Assembly (NCBI RefSeq): GCF_900624995.1
Contig: NZ_UYXQ01000007.1
Coordinates: 105,174 to 169,173 of the forward strand
Reading direction: 5' to 3'
From: Pseudomonas antarctica
GTDB taxonomy: Bacteria; Pseudomonadota; Gammaproteobacteria; Pseudomonadales; Pseudomonadaceae
DNA: 64,000 nucleotides
Below the pieces are notes generated by a model. It did not search any database. It had not been told where the DNA came from and was given only the letters and a program-made list of their open reading frames with translations. The translations under genes were made by a program, and so were the position numbers. How positions within the stretch are numbered: the stretch's first letter is position 1; the number at the start of each line of letters is the position of its first letter. Positions 51,332 to 61,000 of the stretch are shown here, piece by piece.

Positions 51332-54300
51332 ATGAATAGCCTATTGACGCGTCTTGCTGGACTGGAATGGCAAGAAAACTTCGCTCCCCGAACACTCGAT
51401 CGTGGTTTTAACTATGTAGCCGAAGACCGCGTCCAAGTCTTGGAGGTCGGAACACAGCGACTGATCGCCAGGTGCAGAGGCTCTGGCGGTAGTCTCTATT
51501 CGTTGGTGATCTCTCTGGCCGCCACGGACGACCCGCATTGGACTGATATCGATTGTGTGTGTTCCTGCCCGGTCGGGGTGGACTGCAAACACGCCGCCGC
51601 CGTTTTATTCAGAGTCCTTGCACTGGCGGACGAGCTGGATGAGCCCAAGGCACCCAGTGATCGCCTCAACCCGCAGATCGAGCAATGGCTTAACAACATG
51701 CCTGCGGCGACGCCAGAGGTTGAGTCGTTACCCAAAAGCAGCAACACCTGTTTGCTGTACCAGCTCAGTCCCGACGCCTACTCAAACCGTTGGTCGCTGG
51801 CCGTCTTTCGGGCACGCACCCTGAAAAAGGGCGGCTATAGCGAAATCAAGGCGCTGTACTCGCTCGATGAAACCCTGGCGCGTGCGCCCGGTTATATGCT
51901 CGATGTGGACAAGCGCATCTGTCGGCTCCTTATGCTTGGGCGTGCGTACGGTCGCTACGGCAGCAGTTTTGCGCTGGAGGGCGAGGACGGCGCCGACATT
52001 CTAAAACTGGCGCTCAAAACCGAGCGGTTATTCGTGGACTTTGATGCCCCATTGGCGCTCAACCCAGGTCCCACGCGTGTCGCCCGCTTCAATTGGGCCG
52101 TGCAGCCAGACGGTAGCTATCGACCGCAATGGCTAAGCGACGATCTACTGTTGCACGAGGTCTTGCCACTCAAGCCGCTTCATTATTTGAACCTGGATAA
52201 CATGGAGCTGGGGCCGCTTGAGTATGAGATGGATGATCGCCTGGCTATTCACCTGTCCAGCTTGCCCGAGATTCCGGAAAACCAGGTCGCGTTATTCAGT
52301 CATCGCATCAGTGCCGTGGGCGCCGCGATACCGCCGCCGCGTGCGTTGACCGAGCGAGTGGTCGATACACTCGAGCCCCAGGCGTGCCTGTCATTGGGCA
52401 GCGATGAAACCTATGCTTATAGCGCAGAATTTCGCAGGCCAATGCCGACATTTGAACACCGTGCCGCATTGGCTTATCGCTATGGCGATAGCCTGGCCAG
52501 CGACAAGGGCGGCGCTGAGATACGGTTGTTGAGCGGTACCGAAACCCAGCGTATCCAGCGTAAACCTGCGGCCGAAAAAGCCTTGCGCAAAGTCCTGACC
52601 AAACTCGGTTTTGCCAAGGTCACTCGCAAAACACGCGCGTTGCCGCAAAACGCCGGCGAGATGTTTGATCTGGCTACCGATAACGATTGGTTGAACTTCA
52701 TTGAGGATCATCTGCCAGCCCTTCAAAAGGCTGGGTGGGATATCAGCATCCAGCCTGATTTTTACTACCATGTGGAAGATGTGGACCATTGGTACGCCGA
52801 TGTCGAAGAGTCTCCCGGTCACGAGTGGTTTGATCTTGAGCTGGGGATCGAGGTCAATGGCCAGCGCTACAGCCTGCTACCCATTGTGCTGGAATTAATG
52901 GCTCGTCAGCCCAAACTGCTCGACGCCGATTACATGATTGAACGCGCTGACGAGGAGCGCGTGCTCGTAAGCCTAGGGACTCGCGAGCGTACTAAGGTCG
53001 CTCTGCCTTATGGCCGGATCAAACCTCTGATGGCGACGTTAGGTGCCCTGTATTTACGCGACCCCGGCAGCGACAAGCTGCGATTGAGTGCCCCTGATGC
53101 AGCCCGTCTCAGTGATTTGGACGGTATTCCTCTGATCTGGCAGGGTGGTGAGCGCGTGCGGCATTTCGCCAAGCGCCTGAAGGAATCGACCCATGTGCAA
53201 GTCTCGGCTCCCCAGGGCTTGAATGCCGAACTGCGTGGCTACCAGCTCGAAGGCCTGAATTGGATGCAAACCCTGCGAGAGCTGGGCGTCGGCGGGATTC
53301 TTGGCGATGACATGGGGCTGGGCAAAACCTTGCAAGCCTTGGCGCATCTACTCTGTGAAAAGCAGGCCGGCCGATTGCAAACCCCTGCGCTGGTGGTGAT
53401 GCCCACCAGCCTGATCCCTAATTGGTTGGATGAAGCCGCGCGTTTTACCCCACAGCTCAAGGTGCTGGCCCTGCATGGTGCGCAACGCCAGAGCGATTTC
53501 ACACGTTTGGGCGATTACGATCTGGTGCTCACCACGTACGCGTTGTTGCCACGCGATCTTGACGTCTTGCAGCCCAAACGCTGGAGCATGCTGATCCTCG
53601 ACGAAGCGCAAAACATCAAGAACCCCAACAGCAAGGCCGCCCAGGCTGCCCGGCAATTAGAGGCCGATCAACGTCTGTGTCTTTCAGGCACGCCGCTGGA
53701 AAACCACTTGGGCGAACTGTGGTCGCTGTTTCATTTTCTGCTGCCGGGATGGCTGGGCGACAGCAAAACCTTCAACCGGGATTACCGCACGCCCATCGAA
53801 AAGCACGCGAATGCACATCGTATGCAGCACCTCACAGCGCGTATCAAACCTTTTCTGTTACGTCGCAAGAAGGAGCAGGTTGCCACTGAGTTGCCGCCCA
53901 AGACTGAAATTATTCATTGGGTGGCGTTGAATGATGCGCAACGGGATGTGTACGAAACCGTACGTGTGGCCATGGATAAAAAGGTGCGCGATGAAATCAG
54001 CCGCCACGGTGTGGCCCGCAGCCAGATCATCATCCTTGAAGCGTTGCTCAAACTGCGCCAGGTGTGTTGCGATTTACGCCTGGTAAAGTCTGCCCCGGTT
54101 TCTAAAGCGGCTAAGGCCGGCACCGGCAAGCTGGGTAGCTTGATGGAGATGCTGGAGGAGTTGCTCAGTGAAGGGCGACGGATTTTGCTGTTCTCGCAAT
54201 TCACTTCGATGCTGGCGCTGATTGAAGAAGAGTTGAAGCAGCGTGAGATTGGGTATTCGATACTGACGGGTGACACCCTTGACCGACGCACGCCGGTGAA

Positions 54301-54637
54301 GGACTTCCAGGACGGCAAGACGCCGTTGTTCCTGATCAGCCTGAAAGCCGGTGGTACGGGCTTGAACCTGACGGCAGCTGACACGGTGATTCATTACGAC
54401 CCATGGTGGAACCCCGCGGTGGAGAACCAGGCAACCGACCGGGCTTATCGCATTGGGCAGGACAAGTCGGTGTTTGTGTACAAGATGATTGCGCGCGGCA
54501 CCGTGGAGGAGAAAATTCAGGCGTTACAGTTGGAAAAGGCAGCGTTGGCCGATGGGGTTCTTGAAGGTGGCGCCAGTGCCGGGTGGAAGCTGGAGCAGCG
54601 GGATATTGAGGCGCTGTTTGCGCCATTGCCAGGCTGA
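51332..54637 (+). CDS. SWIM-domain SNF2-family ATPase (long paralogue)
   Basis: A 1101-residue SF2 translocase. An N-terminal SWIM zinc finger (CVCSCPVGVDCKHAAAVLF, about residues 74-92) is followed by a 500-residue middle of the bacterial SNF2-associated type, then the motor: Walker A GDDMGLGKTLQAL near 656, DEAQ box LILDEAQNIKNPNSKAAQAA near 753, SGTPLENHLGELWSLF and the second RecA domain with LISLKAGGTGLNLTAADTVI and TDRAYRIGQDKSVFVYKM. It probably remodels protein-DNA or RNA polymerase complexes, as RapA/HepA does. It has about 200 residues more than its convergent paralogue, between the SWIM and middle part. The 5' half looks less GC-rich by eye than its neighbours; no count was made. 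Confidence 0.87.
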   Translation: MNSLLTRLAGLEWQENFAPRTLDRGFNYVAEDRVQVLEVGTQRLIARCRGSGGSLYSLVISLAATDDPHWTDIDCVCSCPVGVDCKHAAAVLFRVLALADELDEPKAPSDRLNPQIEQWLNNMPAATPEVESLPKSSNTCLLYQLSPDAYSNRWSLAVFRARTLKKGGYSEIKALYSLDETLARAPGYMLDVDKRICRLLMLGRAYGRYGSSFALEGEDGADILKLALKTERLFVDFDAPLALNPGPTRVARFNWAVQPDGSYRPQWLSDDLLLHEVLPLKPLHYLNLDNMELGPLEYEMDDRLAIHLSSLPEIPENQVALFSHRISAVGAAIPPPRALTERVVDTLEPQACLSLGSDETYAYSAEFRRPMPTFEHRAALAYRYGDSLASDKGGAEIRLLSGTETQRIQRKPAAEKALRKVLTKLGFAKVTRKTRALPQNAGEMFDLATDNDWLNFIEDHLPALQKAGWDISIQPDFYYHVEDVDHWYADVEESPGHEWFDLELGIEVNGQRYSLLPIVLELMARQPKLLDADYMIERADEERVLVSLGTRERTKVALPYGRIKPLMATLGALYLRDPGSDKLRLSAPDAARLSDLDGIPLIWQGGERVRHFAKRLKESTHVQVSAPQGLNAELRGYQLEGLNWMQTLRELGVGGILGDDMGLGKTLQALAHLLCEKQAGRLQTPALVVMPTSLIPNWLDEAARFTPQLKVLALHGAQRQSDFTRLGDYDLVLTTYALLPRDLDVLQPKRWSMLILDEAQNIKNPNSKAAQAARQLEADQRLCLSGTPLENHLGELWSLFHFLLPGWLGDSKTFNRDYRTPIEKHANAHRMQHLTARIKPFLLRRKKEQVATELPPKTEIIHWVALNDAQRDVYETVRVAMDKKVRDEISRHGVARSQIIILEALLKLRQVCCDLRLVKSAPVSKAAKAGTGKLGSLMEMLEELLSEGRRILLFSQFTSMLALIEEELKQREIGYSILTGDTLDRRTPVKDFQDGKTPLFLISLKAGGTGLNLTAADTVIHYDPWWNPAVENQATDRAYRIGQDKSVFVYKMIARGTVEEKIQALQLEKAALADGVLEGGASAGWKLEQRDIEALFAPLPG

Positions 54638-54653
54638 AAACCGTGGCGCGCCC

Positions 54654-54735
54654 TTCGCGAGCAAGCCCGCTCCCACATTCGATCGCATTCCAAGCGATGT
54701 ACGCGATTAAAGGTGGGAGCGGGCTTGCCCGCGAT
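54654..54735. repeat. REP pair in tail-to-tail orientation
   Basis: The halves are tcgcgagcaagcccgctcccac, then gtgggagcgggcttgcccgcga, i.e. in the reverse order of all other REPINs here. The spacer has its own palindrome, tcgcattccaagcga. It fills the space between the two convergent SNF2 genes. Confidence 0.85.
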
Positions 54736-54748
54736 AGCGATCTGAAGG

Positions 54749-57439
54749 TCAACGCTTCTCTTGTTTGTTAGGCAGCGGCGCAAACAACGCCTCGATATCC
54801 TCGTTGCCCAACTGCCAATCCCCCGTCTTGCGCCCATCCAGCACGCCTGCCGCCAGGTCGGACTTTTCCTTCTGTAGGTGCTGGATTTTCTCCTCCACCG
54901 TACCCCGCGCGATCATCTTGTAGACGAACACCGGCTTCTCCTGCCCGATGCGATAAGCCCGGTCGGTCGCCTGGTTTTCCGTGGCCGGGTTCCACCACGG
55001 GTCATAGTGGATCACCGTGTCGGCTTCGGTCAGGTTCAAGCCCACGCCGCCCGCCTTCAAGCTAATCAGAAAAATCTGTAGCTTGCCGCTCTGAAAATCT
55101 TTCACCGGCGTGCGCCGGTCGCGGGTCTGGCCGGTCAGCAGTGCGTAGGCCACGCCGCGCTTGTTCAATTCGGCTTCGATCAGGCTCAGCATCGAGGTGA
55201 ATTGGGAGAACAGCAGAATCCGGCGCCCTTCGGCAAACAGCTCCTCGAGCATTTGCATCAGGCTGTCGAGTTTGCCCGAGCTGCTGCCACGCGCGGGCAG
55301 GGTGGCGTCGTTGACCAGCCGCAGGTCGCAACACACCTGGCGCAGTTTGAGCAGTGCTTCAAGAATGATGATCTGGCTGCGCGCCACGCCCTTGCGGGTG
55401 ATCTCGTCGCGTACCTTCTTGTCCATGGCCAGGCGCATGGTTTCGTACACGTCACGCTGTGCCTCGTTGAGGTCGACCCAATGGATGATTTCGGTTTTGG
55501 GCGGCAATTCCGTGGCCACTTGTTCCTTGGTGCGGCGCAGCAGGAAAGGTTTGATCCGACCGTTAAGGTGCTGCAATCGCACATCACTGGCGCGCTTTTC
55601 GATGGGCGCGCGGTAATCGCGGTTGAAGCTTTTCACGTCGCCCAGCCAGCCCGGCAGCAGGAAGTGGAACAGCGACCACAGCTCGCCCAGGTGGTTTTCC
55701 AGTGGCGTACCGCTCAGGCACAGGCGCTGACGTGCATTCAGCTCGCGCGCGGCCTGGGCGGCCTTGCTGTTGGGGTTCTTGATGTACTGCGCTTCATCGA
55801 GGATCAGCACGTGCAAGGGCAGGGCGGCGAGTTGTTCGATGTCTTTGGGCAGCAGCGCGTAGGTGGTCAGCAGCAGGTCATAGTCCTGCAAGCTCTGGAA
55901 ATGTTTCTTGCGCGTCGCGCCATACAGCGCCAGCACTTTAAGTTGCGGCGTAAAGTGCGCCGCTTCGTCGAGCCAGTTGGGGATCAGGCTGGTGGGCATT
56001 ACCACCATGCACGGCCGATCCAGGCGCCCGGCGATTTTTTCACTGAGAATATGCGCCAAGGTCTGCAAGGTTTTGCCCAGGCCCATGTCATCCGCAAGAA
56101 TTCCGCCCACGTCGAGCTGGCGCAGCGACTGCATCCAGCTCAGGCCTTCGAGCTGATACGGGCGTAAGGTCGCGTTCAAGCCTTCGGGCGCCACGCAGGT
56201 GAAGTCCTTGATGTCGCGCAGGCGTTGGGCGAAGTTGCGGATCTTGTCGCCGCCTTCCCATTGCAGCGGCAAGTCTTCCAGCGGGTTGAGGCGAATCGCA
56301 TCGGCTTTGGCCAGGCGCAATGTGGTGTTGCCGGGCTCCTGCAAGTAAAACTCGCCAAGGGTGGCCAGCACTGGTTTCAATCGCCCATAAGGCAGCGCCA
56401 CTTGCAGCGGGCCGTGACCGTTGGGCAGGCCAGGGATATTCACCAGAATCAGCTCGTCATCGCGGCGCCGGGCGAGTTTTTCCGGGTTGAGGATCTCGGT
56501 GTGCGAACGCATCAGGTTGAGCAGGATCGGCAACAGGCTCAGCCGCTCGCCGTTGACAATGATCCCCAGTTCCAGATCAAACCAGTCGCGCTCCGGGCCT
56601 TCATCGACGGTGGCGTACCAGTCATCAACGGCACTCAAGTCGAAGCCGAAGTCCTCATCGATTTGCAGCTCCCAGCCCTCGGCGCGCAAGGTTGGCGATG
56701 CGTTGAGGGTGAAGTTCAGCCAGGCGCTGTCATTGACCATCTCGAACAGTTCGCCGGCACTCTCCGGCAGCGCTTTGCTCTGGCGCGTGGCGATCTTGAA
56801 GCCGAGCAGGCGCAGTTGCTCGCGATACGGCTGCTCCAGCTCCGGGTGGCGTTTGATGCGCAGGCTCTGGGTCTCTTGGCGCACGATAATATCGGCGTTC
56901 TTTTGCCCGCTGACATAGTTGCCCAGGTAGTTGAACGACAGCGCCGCACGGTGCTGGATGTAGCGCTGCATCTTGCCATTGCGCGGTTCAAACGCGCTGA
57001 ACTCGACACTCGCCAGCCACAGGCGTGGCACCGGTCGCACGTCCTCCATCACCACTTGGGGCAGTACCACGCGGTTATCCAGTACGGCCTGGAGTTTTTC
57101 CAGCAGTTCGGCATCCTGGGCGGCTGCCGGGTAGGCCAGGGTTTCCTGGACCTTGAGCAGCACCGCCGCGATGTGTTTGCAGTTGGTGTGCACCGGGCAC
57201 GTGCAGCGGCTGTCCACCAGAATCAGCATGCCTTTGGCCGATTCACGCAGCGAGATGGTCTGCCGGTAAACGTTGCCGCCCGAGCCTTCGCAACTGGCAA
57301 TGATGGTGCTGTCGCCGGACTCGACGATGCGCACGCGATTTTCCAGGGCGTAGCGCCGCCCGCGCTCAAGGCTTTGCTCTTTAAAGCGATTGGCCCACGA
57401 AGGGGCCAGGGGTTTGGTCAACGACGACGTCAGGGGCAT
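54749..57439 (-). CDS. SWIM-domain SNF2-family ATPase (short paralogue)
   Basis: An 896-residue SF2 translocase. The SWIM finger is RCTCPVHTNCKHIAAVLLKV near residues 77-96. The motor has ADDMGLGKTLQTL near 448, LILDEAQYIKNPNSKAAQAA near 545, SGTPLENHLGELWSLF and ISLKAGGVGLNLTEADTVI. The last 440 residues are nearly the same as in the convergent gene at 51332, while the N-terminal part is shorter and more different. It is 9 bases from the csiV-like gene and so probably the third gene of an mfd operon. Confidence 0.88.
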   Translation of the reverse strand: MPLTSSLTKPLAPSWANRFKEQSLERGRRYALENRVRIVESGDSTIIASCEGSGGNVYRQTISLRESAKGMLILVDSRCTCPVHTNCKHIAAVLLKVQETLAYPAAAQDAELLEKLQAVLDNRVVLPQVVMEDVRPVPRLWLASVEFSAFEPRNGKMQRYIQHRAALSFNYLGNYVSGQKNADIIVRQETQSLRIKRHPELEQPYREQLRLLGFKIATRQSKALPESAGELFEMVNDSAWLNFTLNASPTLRAEGWELQIDEDFGFDLSAVDDWYATVDEGPERDWFDLELGIIVNGERLSLLPILLNLMRSHTEILNPEKLARRRDDELILVNIPGLPNGHGPLQVALPYGRLKPVLATLGEFYLQEPGNTTLRLAKADAIRLNPLEDLPLQWEGGDKIRNFAQRLRDIKDFTCVAPEGLNATLRPYQLEGLSWMQSLRQLDVGGILADDMGLGKTLQTLAHILSEKIAGRLDRPCMVVMPTSLIPNWLDEAAHFTPQLKVLALYGATRKKHFQSLQDYDLLLTTYALLPKDIEQLAALPLHVLILDEAQYIKNPNSKAAQAARELNARQRLCLSGTPLENHLGELWSLFHFLLPGWLGDVKSFNRDYRAPIEKRASDVRLQHLNGRIKPFLLRRTKEQVATELPPKTEIIHWVDLNEAQRDVYETMRLAMDKKVRDEITRKGVARSQIIILEALLKLRQVCCDLRLVNDATLPARGSSSGKLDSLMQMLEELFAEGRRILLFSQFTSMLSLIEAELNKRGVAYALLTGQTRDRRTPVKDFQSGKLQIFLISLKAGGVGLNLTEADTVIHYDPWWNPATENQATDRAYRIGQEKPVFVYKMIARGTVEEKIQHLQKEKSDLAAGVLDGRKTGDWQLGNEDIEALFAPLPNKQEKR

Positions 57440-57448
57440 GGCGCTGGA

Positions 57449-58018
57449 TCAGTCCTGAATGTCGGGCGGTGGCGCGCTGGGTGGTTTGGCAGTCAGCGAA
57501 GTGATCTTGATCAGCAGCGCCAAGTGGCCGCCGTCGAGGTAGTTGAGCTGGTTGTTCTTGGTGCGCACGTCTTGCTGGCTCAGGTGTTCGCTGGCAATGA
57601 CGCTGCCGTTGGCACCGAACTGGTTGATCCAGAAGTCTGCGTCGATATCGGTAAAGCGCCCCAGTTGCAGGTTCAGCGTGCCTTCGATGGGGAACTGGCC
57701 AAATTGCTCCTGGCCGTCGGTAATAGCCAGCTTTACCGGCTGCTCGCCCAGGTTCTGGTCCCAGGCGCGGTGCAGCAGCACGGTATAGCTATTGTCGGCA
57801 CTGAGTTTGTCGACGATGTTGCTCAGCCGCGGCGGGCTCATTTTGTCTGCCGGCAGCCGTGGTGCTCTGGCGTCCCAGTTTTCCGGCGCGGCGCGGCTAT
57901 TGATCACCGGCTCTGCGTTCTGGCGCACCAGAATCATTTCCACCAAGTACGGGCTGTCGGCAAACGCCGAAGGAGCAACGACCACCAACAACAAGCTCAA
58001 AATGCGGAACAGGCGCAT
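57449..58018 (-). CDS. CsiV-family periplasmic protein (PA3003-like)
   Basis: A 189-residue protein with a signal peptide (RLFRILSLLLVVVAPSAFA). The mature part begins SPYLVEMILVRQNAEPVINS, like the CsiV family (peptidoglycan-binding beta-jacket lipoprotein-like proteins that accompany mfd in many gammaproteobacteria). Function is unclear here. Start at 58018 gives the signal peptide. Only 11 bases separate it from the mfd stop, so it is co-transcribed with mfd. Confidence 0.78.
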   Translation of the reverse strand: MRLFRILSLLLVVVAPSAFADSPYLVEMILVRQNAEPVINSRAAPENWDARAPRLPADKMSPPRLSNIVDKLSADNSYTVLLHRAWDQNLGEQPVKLAITDGQEQFGQFPIEGTLNLQLGRFTDIDADFWINQFGANGSVIASEHLSQQDVRTKNNQLNYLDGGHLALLIKITSLTAKPPSAPPPDIQD

Positions 58019-58029
58019 TGGGGCGTCCT

Positions 58030-61000
58030 TCAAGCAGATTTCGGGATGAGGCGCTCAAACAGCGCCTCTAATGTATTAAAGCGTTCTTCGGCACGTTCCA
58101 TCGGCACCATGAATTTGAACAGCGTAGCCCCTTCGAACTTGTAGCGGTTGGGCTGGCCCTGAATCAGCTTGATCAGCACCAGTGGGTCAACCGGGGTTTG
58201 CGCTTCGAACTCGATACGTCCGCCTTGTGGCCCGGCGTCGACTTTCTTGATGCCCAACTGCTCGGCCTGCAATTTAAGCAGGGTCAGACGCACCAGGTTC
58301 TTGGTCGGCTCCGGCAACAAGCCGAAGCGGTCGATCATCTCCACTTGCAGGTCCTTGAGGCCTTCTTCGTCGGGGGCCGAGGCAATGCGCTTGTACAGGA
58401 TCAGCCGCGCGTGCACGTCCGGCAGGTAGTCTTCGGGAATCAACGCTGGCAAGCGCAGGTTGATTTCCGGGCCGCCACCCAAGGGTTGATCAAGGTTCGG
58501 TTGTTCGCCTTTGCGGATGGCCTTAACCGCGCGCTCAAGCATCTCCATATACAGGGTAAAACCCACCGCTTGGATCTGCCCGCTCTGGCCGTCGCCGAGC
58601 AGTTCGCCGGCGCCACGGATTTCCAAGTCGTTGGTGGCCAGTACAAAACCGGCACCGAGGTCCTGGGTGTTGGCGATGGCTTCCAGGCGCTTTTCAGCGT
58701 CGCCGGTAATTTGCTGGCGCGGTGGCGTCAGCAAGTAGGCATAGGCTTGGTGGTGACTACGCCCAACCCGGCCGCGCAATTGGTGCAGTTGCGCCAGGCC
58801 GAACTTGTCGGCGCGCTCGATGATGATGGTGTTGGCGCTTGGCACGTCGATGCCGGTCTCGATGATGGTCGAGGCGATCAGCACGTTGAAGCGCTTGTGG
58901 TAGAAGTCGCTCATTACCTGTTCGAGTTCGCGCTCGCGCATCTGCCCGTGGCCGATGGCGATACGTGCTTCCGGCACCAGTTCGGCGAGGTCGGCGGCGC
59001 ATTTCTCGATGGTCTTCACGTCGTTGTGCAGGTAGTACACCTGACCGCCGCGCAGCAGTTCACGCAGCAGCGCTTCCTTGACCGTGCTTTTGTTCTGCTC
59101 CATCACGAAGGTGCGCACCGACAAGCGTCGCGCCGGCGGCGTGGCGATGATCGACAGGTCGCGCATGCCTGACACGGCCATGTTCAGCGTGCGCGGAATT
59201 GGCGTGGCGGTGAGGGTAAGAATGTCGACTTCACTGCGCAGGTTTTTCAGCTGTTCTTTCTGGCGCACTCCGAAGCGGTGTTCTTCGTCGATGATCACCA
59301 GCCCGAGGTTTTTGATCTTCACATCGTCCGACAACAGCTTGTGGGTGCCGATCACGATGTCGATTTTACCTTCCGCCAAGTCGGCGACGGCGGCATTCAC
59401 TTCCTTGGCTGATTTGAAGCGGCTCATCACTTCTACGCTCACCGGCCAGTCGGCGAAGCGGTCGCGGAAGCTGTTGTAATGCTGTTGGGTGAGCAGGGTG
59501 GTCGGCACCAGAATTGCCACCTGCTTGCCGCCATGCACCGCGATAAAGGCGGCGCGCATGGCCACTTCGGTCTTGCCGAAGCCCACGTCGCCGCACACCA
59601 GGCGGTCCATCGGCTTGGGTGCGAGCATGTCAGCGCGCACCGCTTCGATGGTGGTTTGCTGGTCCGGGGTTTCTTCAAAGGCGAAGCCGGCGCTGAACGT
59701 GGCGTAGTCGGCTTTCGGGTCAGCGAAGGCGTAACCCTCGCGGGCTGCGCGGCGTGCATAGATGTCGAGCAATTCGGCGGCGACGTCGCGCACCTGCTCG
59801 GCGGCTTTGCGCTTGGCTTTCTGCCAGGTCTCGGAGCCCAGGCGGTGCAACGGCGCCAGGGCGTCGTCGCTGCCGGTGTAGCGTGCGATCAAGTGCAGGC
59901 TGGCCACCGGCACGTAGAGCTTGGCGCCCTCAGCGTATTCCATGGTGAGGAATTCGGCGGCCTGGTTGTCGATCTCCAGGGTTTGCAGGCCCAAGTAGCG
60001 GCCCACGCCGTGGTCGATATGCACCACCGGCGCGCCTTCGCGCAGCTCGGTCAGGTTCTTGATCACCGCGTCGTTGTTGGCGTCCGCGCGTTTTTCACGG
60101 CGACGGCGCTGCATCACGCGTTGGCCGAACAGCGGGCTCTCGGCGATCAGCGCCAAGGCCGGGTCATCCAGCAACAAGCCTTCGTCCAGCGGCGCAATGG
60201 TGATCGCCAGGCGCTCTTTGCTGGCGACAAAATCCGGCCAGCTGTCGACGGTTTTCGGGCGCAGCTTCAGGCGTTCCAGCAACTCCAGCAGCACTTCGCG
60301 GCGGCCGGCGGATTCGGCGGTAAACAGCACGCGGCCAGGGAAGTCGCCGAGGAAGTTGGACAACGCTTCCAGCGGTTGCGTGGCTTTGGCCTGGATCGCC
60401 AAGTCCGGCAGTGTGCCTGCCGGGAAGCGTTCGCGGCCGCTGCCGGCGTCCACGTCCTGTTGGCTGGCGACTACGCGTGGCCAATTTTTCAGGCGGGCGA
60501 AGCAGTCTTCCACCGGCAGGAACAGTTCGGCAGGCGGCAATAAAGGCCTGGACGGATCAACGCGGCGTTCTTCATAGCGATTACGCACATCGTTCCAGAA
60601 GTTCTCCGCTGCTTGCTCGATACCCGGCAGCGAGAACACTTGGGTGTCCTGGGGCAGGTAGTCGAACAGCGTGGAGGTTTCGTCGAAGAACAGCGGCAGG
60701 TAGTACTCGATACCGGCCGGTGTAATTCCGCTGCTCAAGTCTTGAAAGATCGGGCAGCGGCGGAAGTCCACGTCGAAGCGTTCGCGAAAGCGTGCCTTGA
60801 AACGCGTGACCGCGTCTTTTTGCAGCGGGAATTCCCGTGCTGGCAGCAGCTTGATCGAGTCCACTTTATCAATGGAGCGTTGGTTGTCCGGGTCGAAGGT
60901 GCGCAGCGTTTCGATTTCGTCATCGAACAGGTCGATGCGGTACGGCAGTTTGCTGCCCATCGGGAACAGGTCGATTAACGCCCCGCGCACGGCGAACTCG

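Noticed and set aside
51332..57439. SNF2 pair as part of a DISARM-like defence system
   Set aside because: DISARM needs a methylase and other drm genes beside the SNF2-like helicase; the neighbours here are nagZ, csiV-like and mfd.
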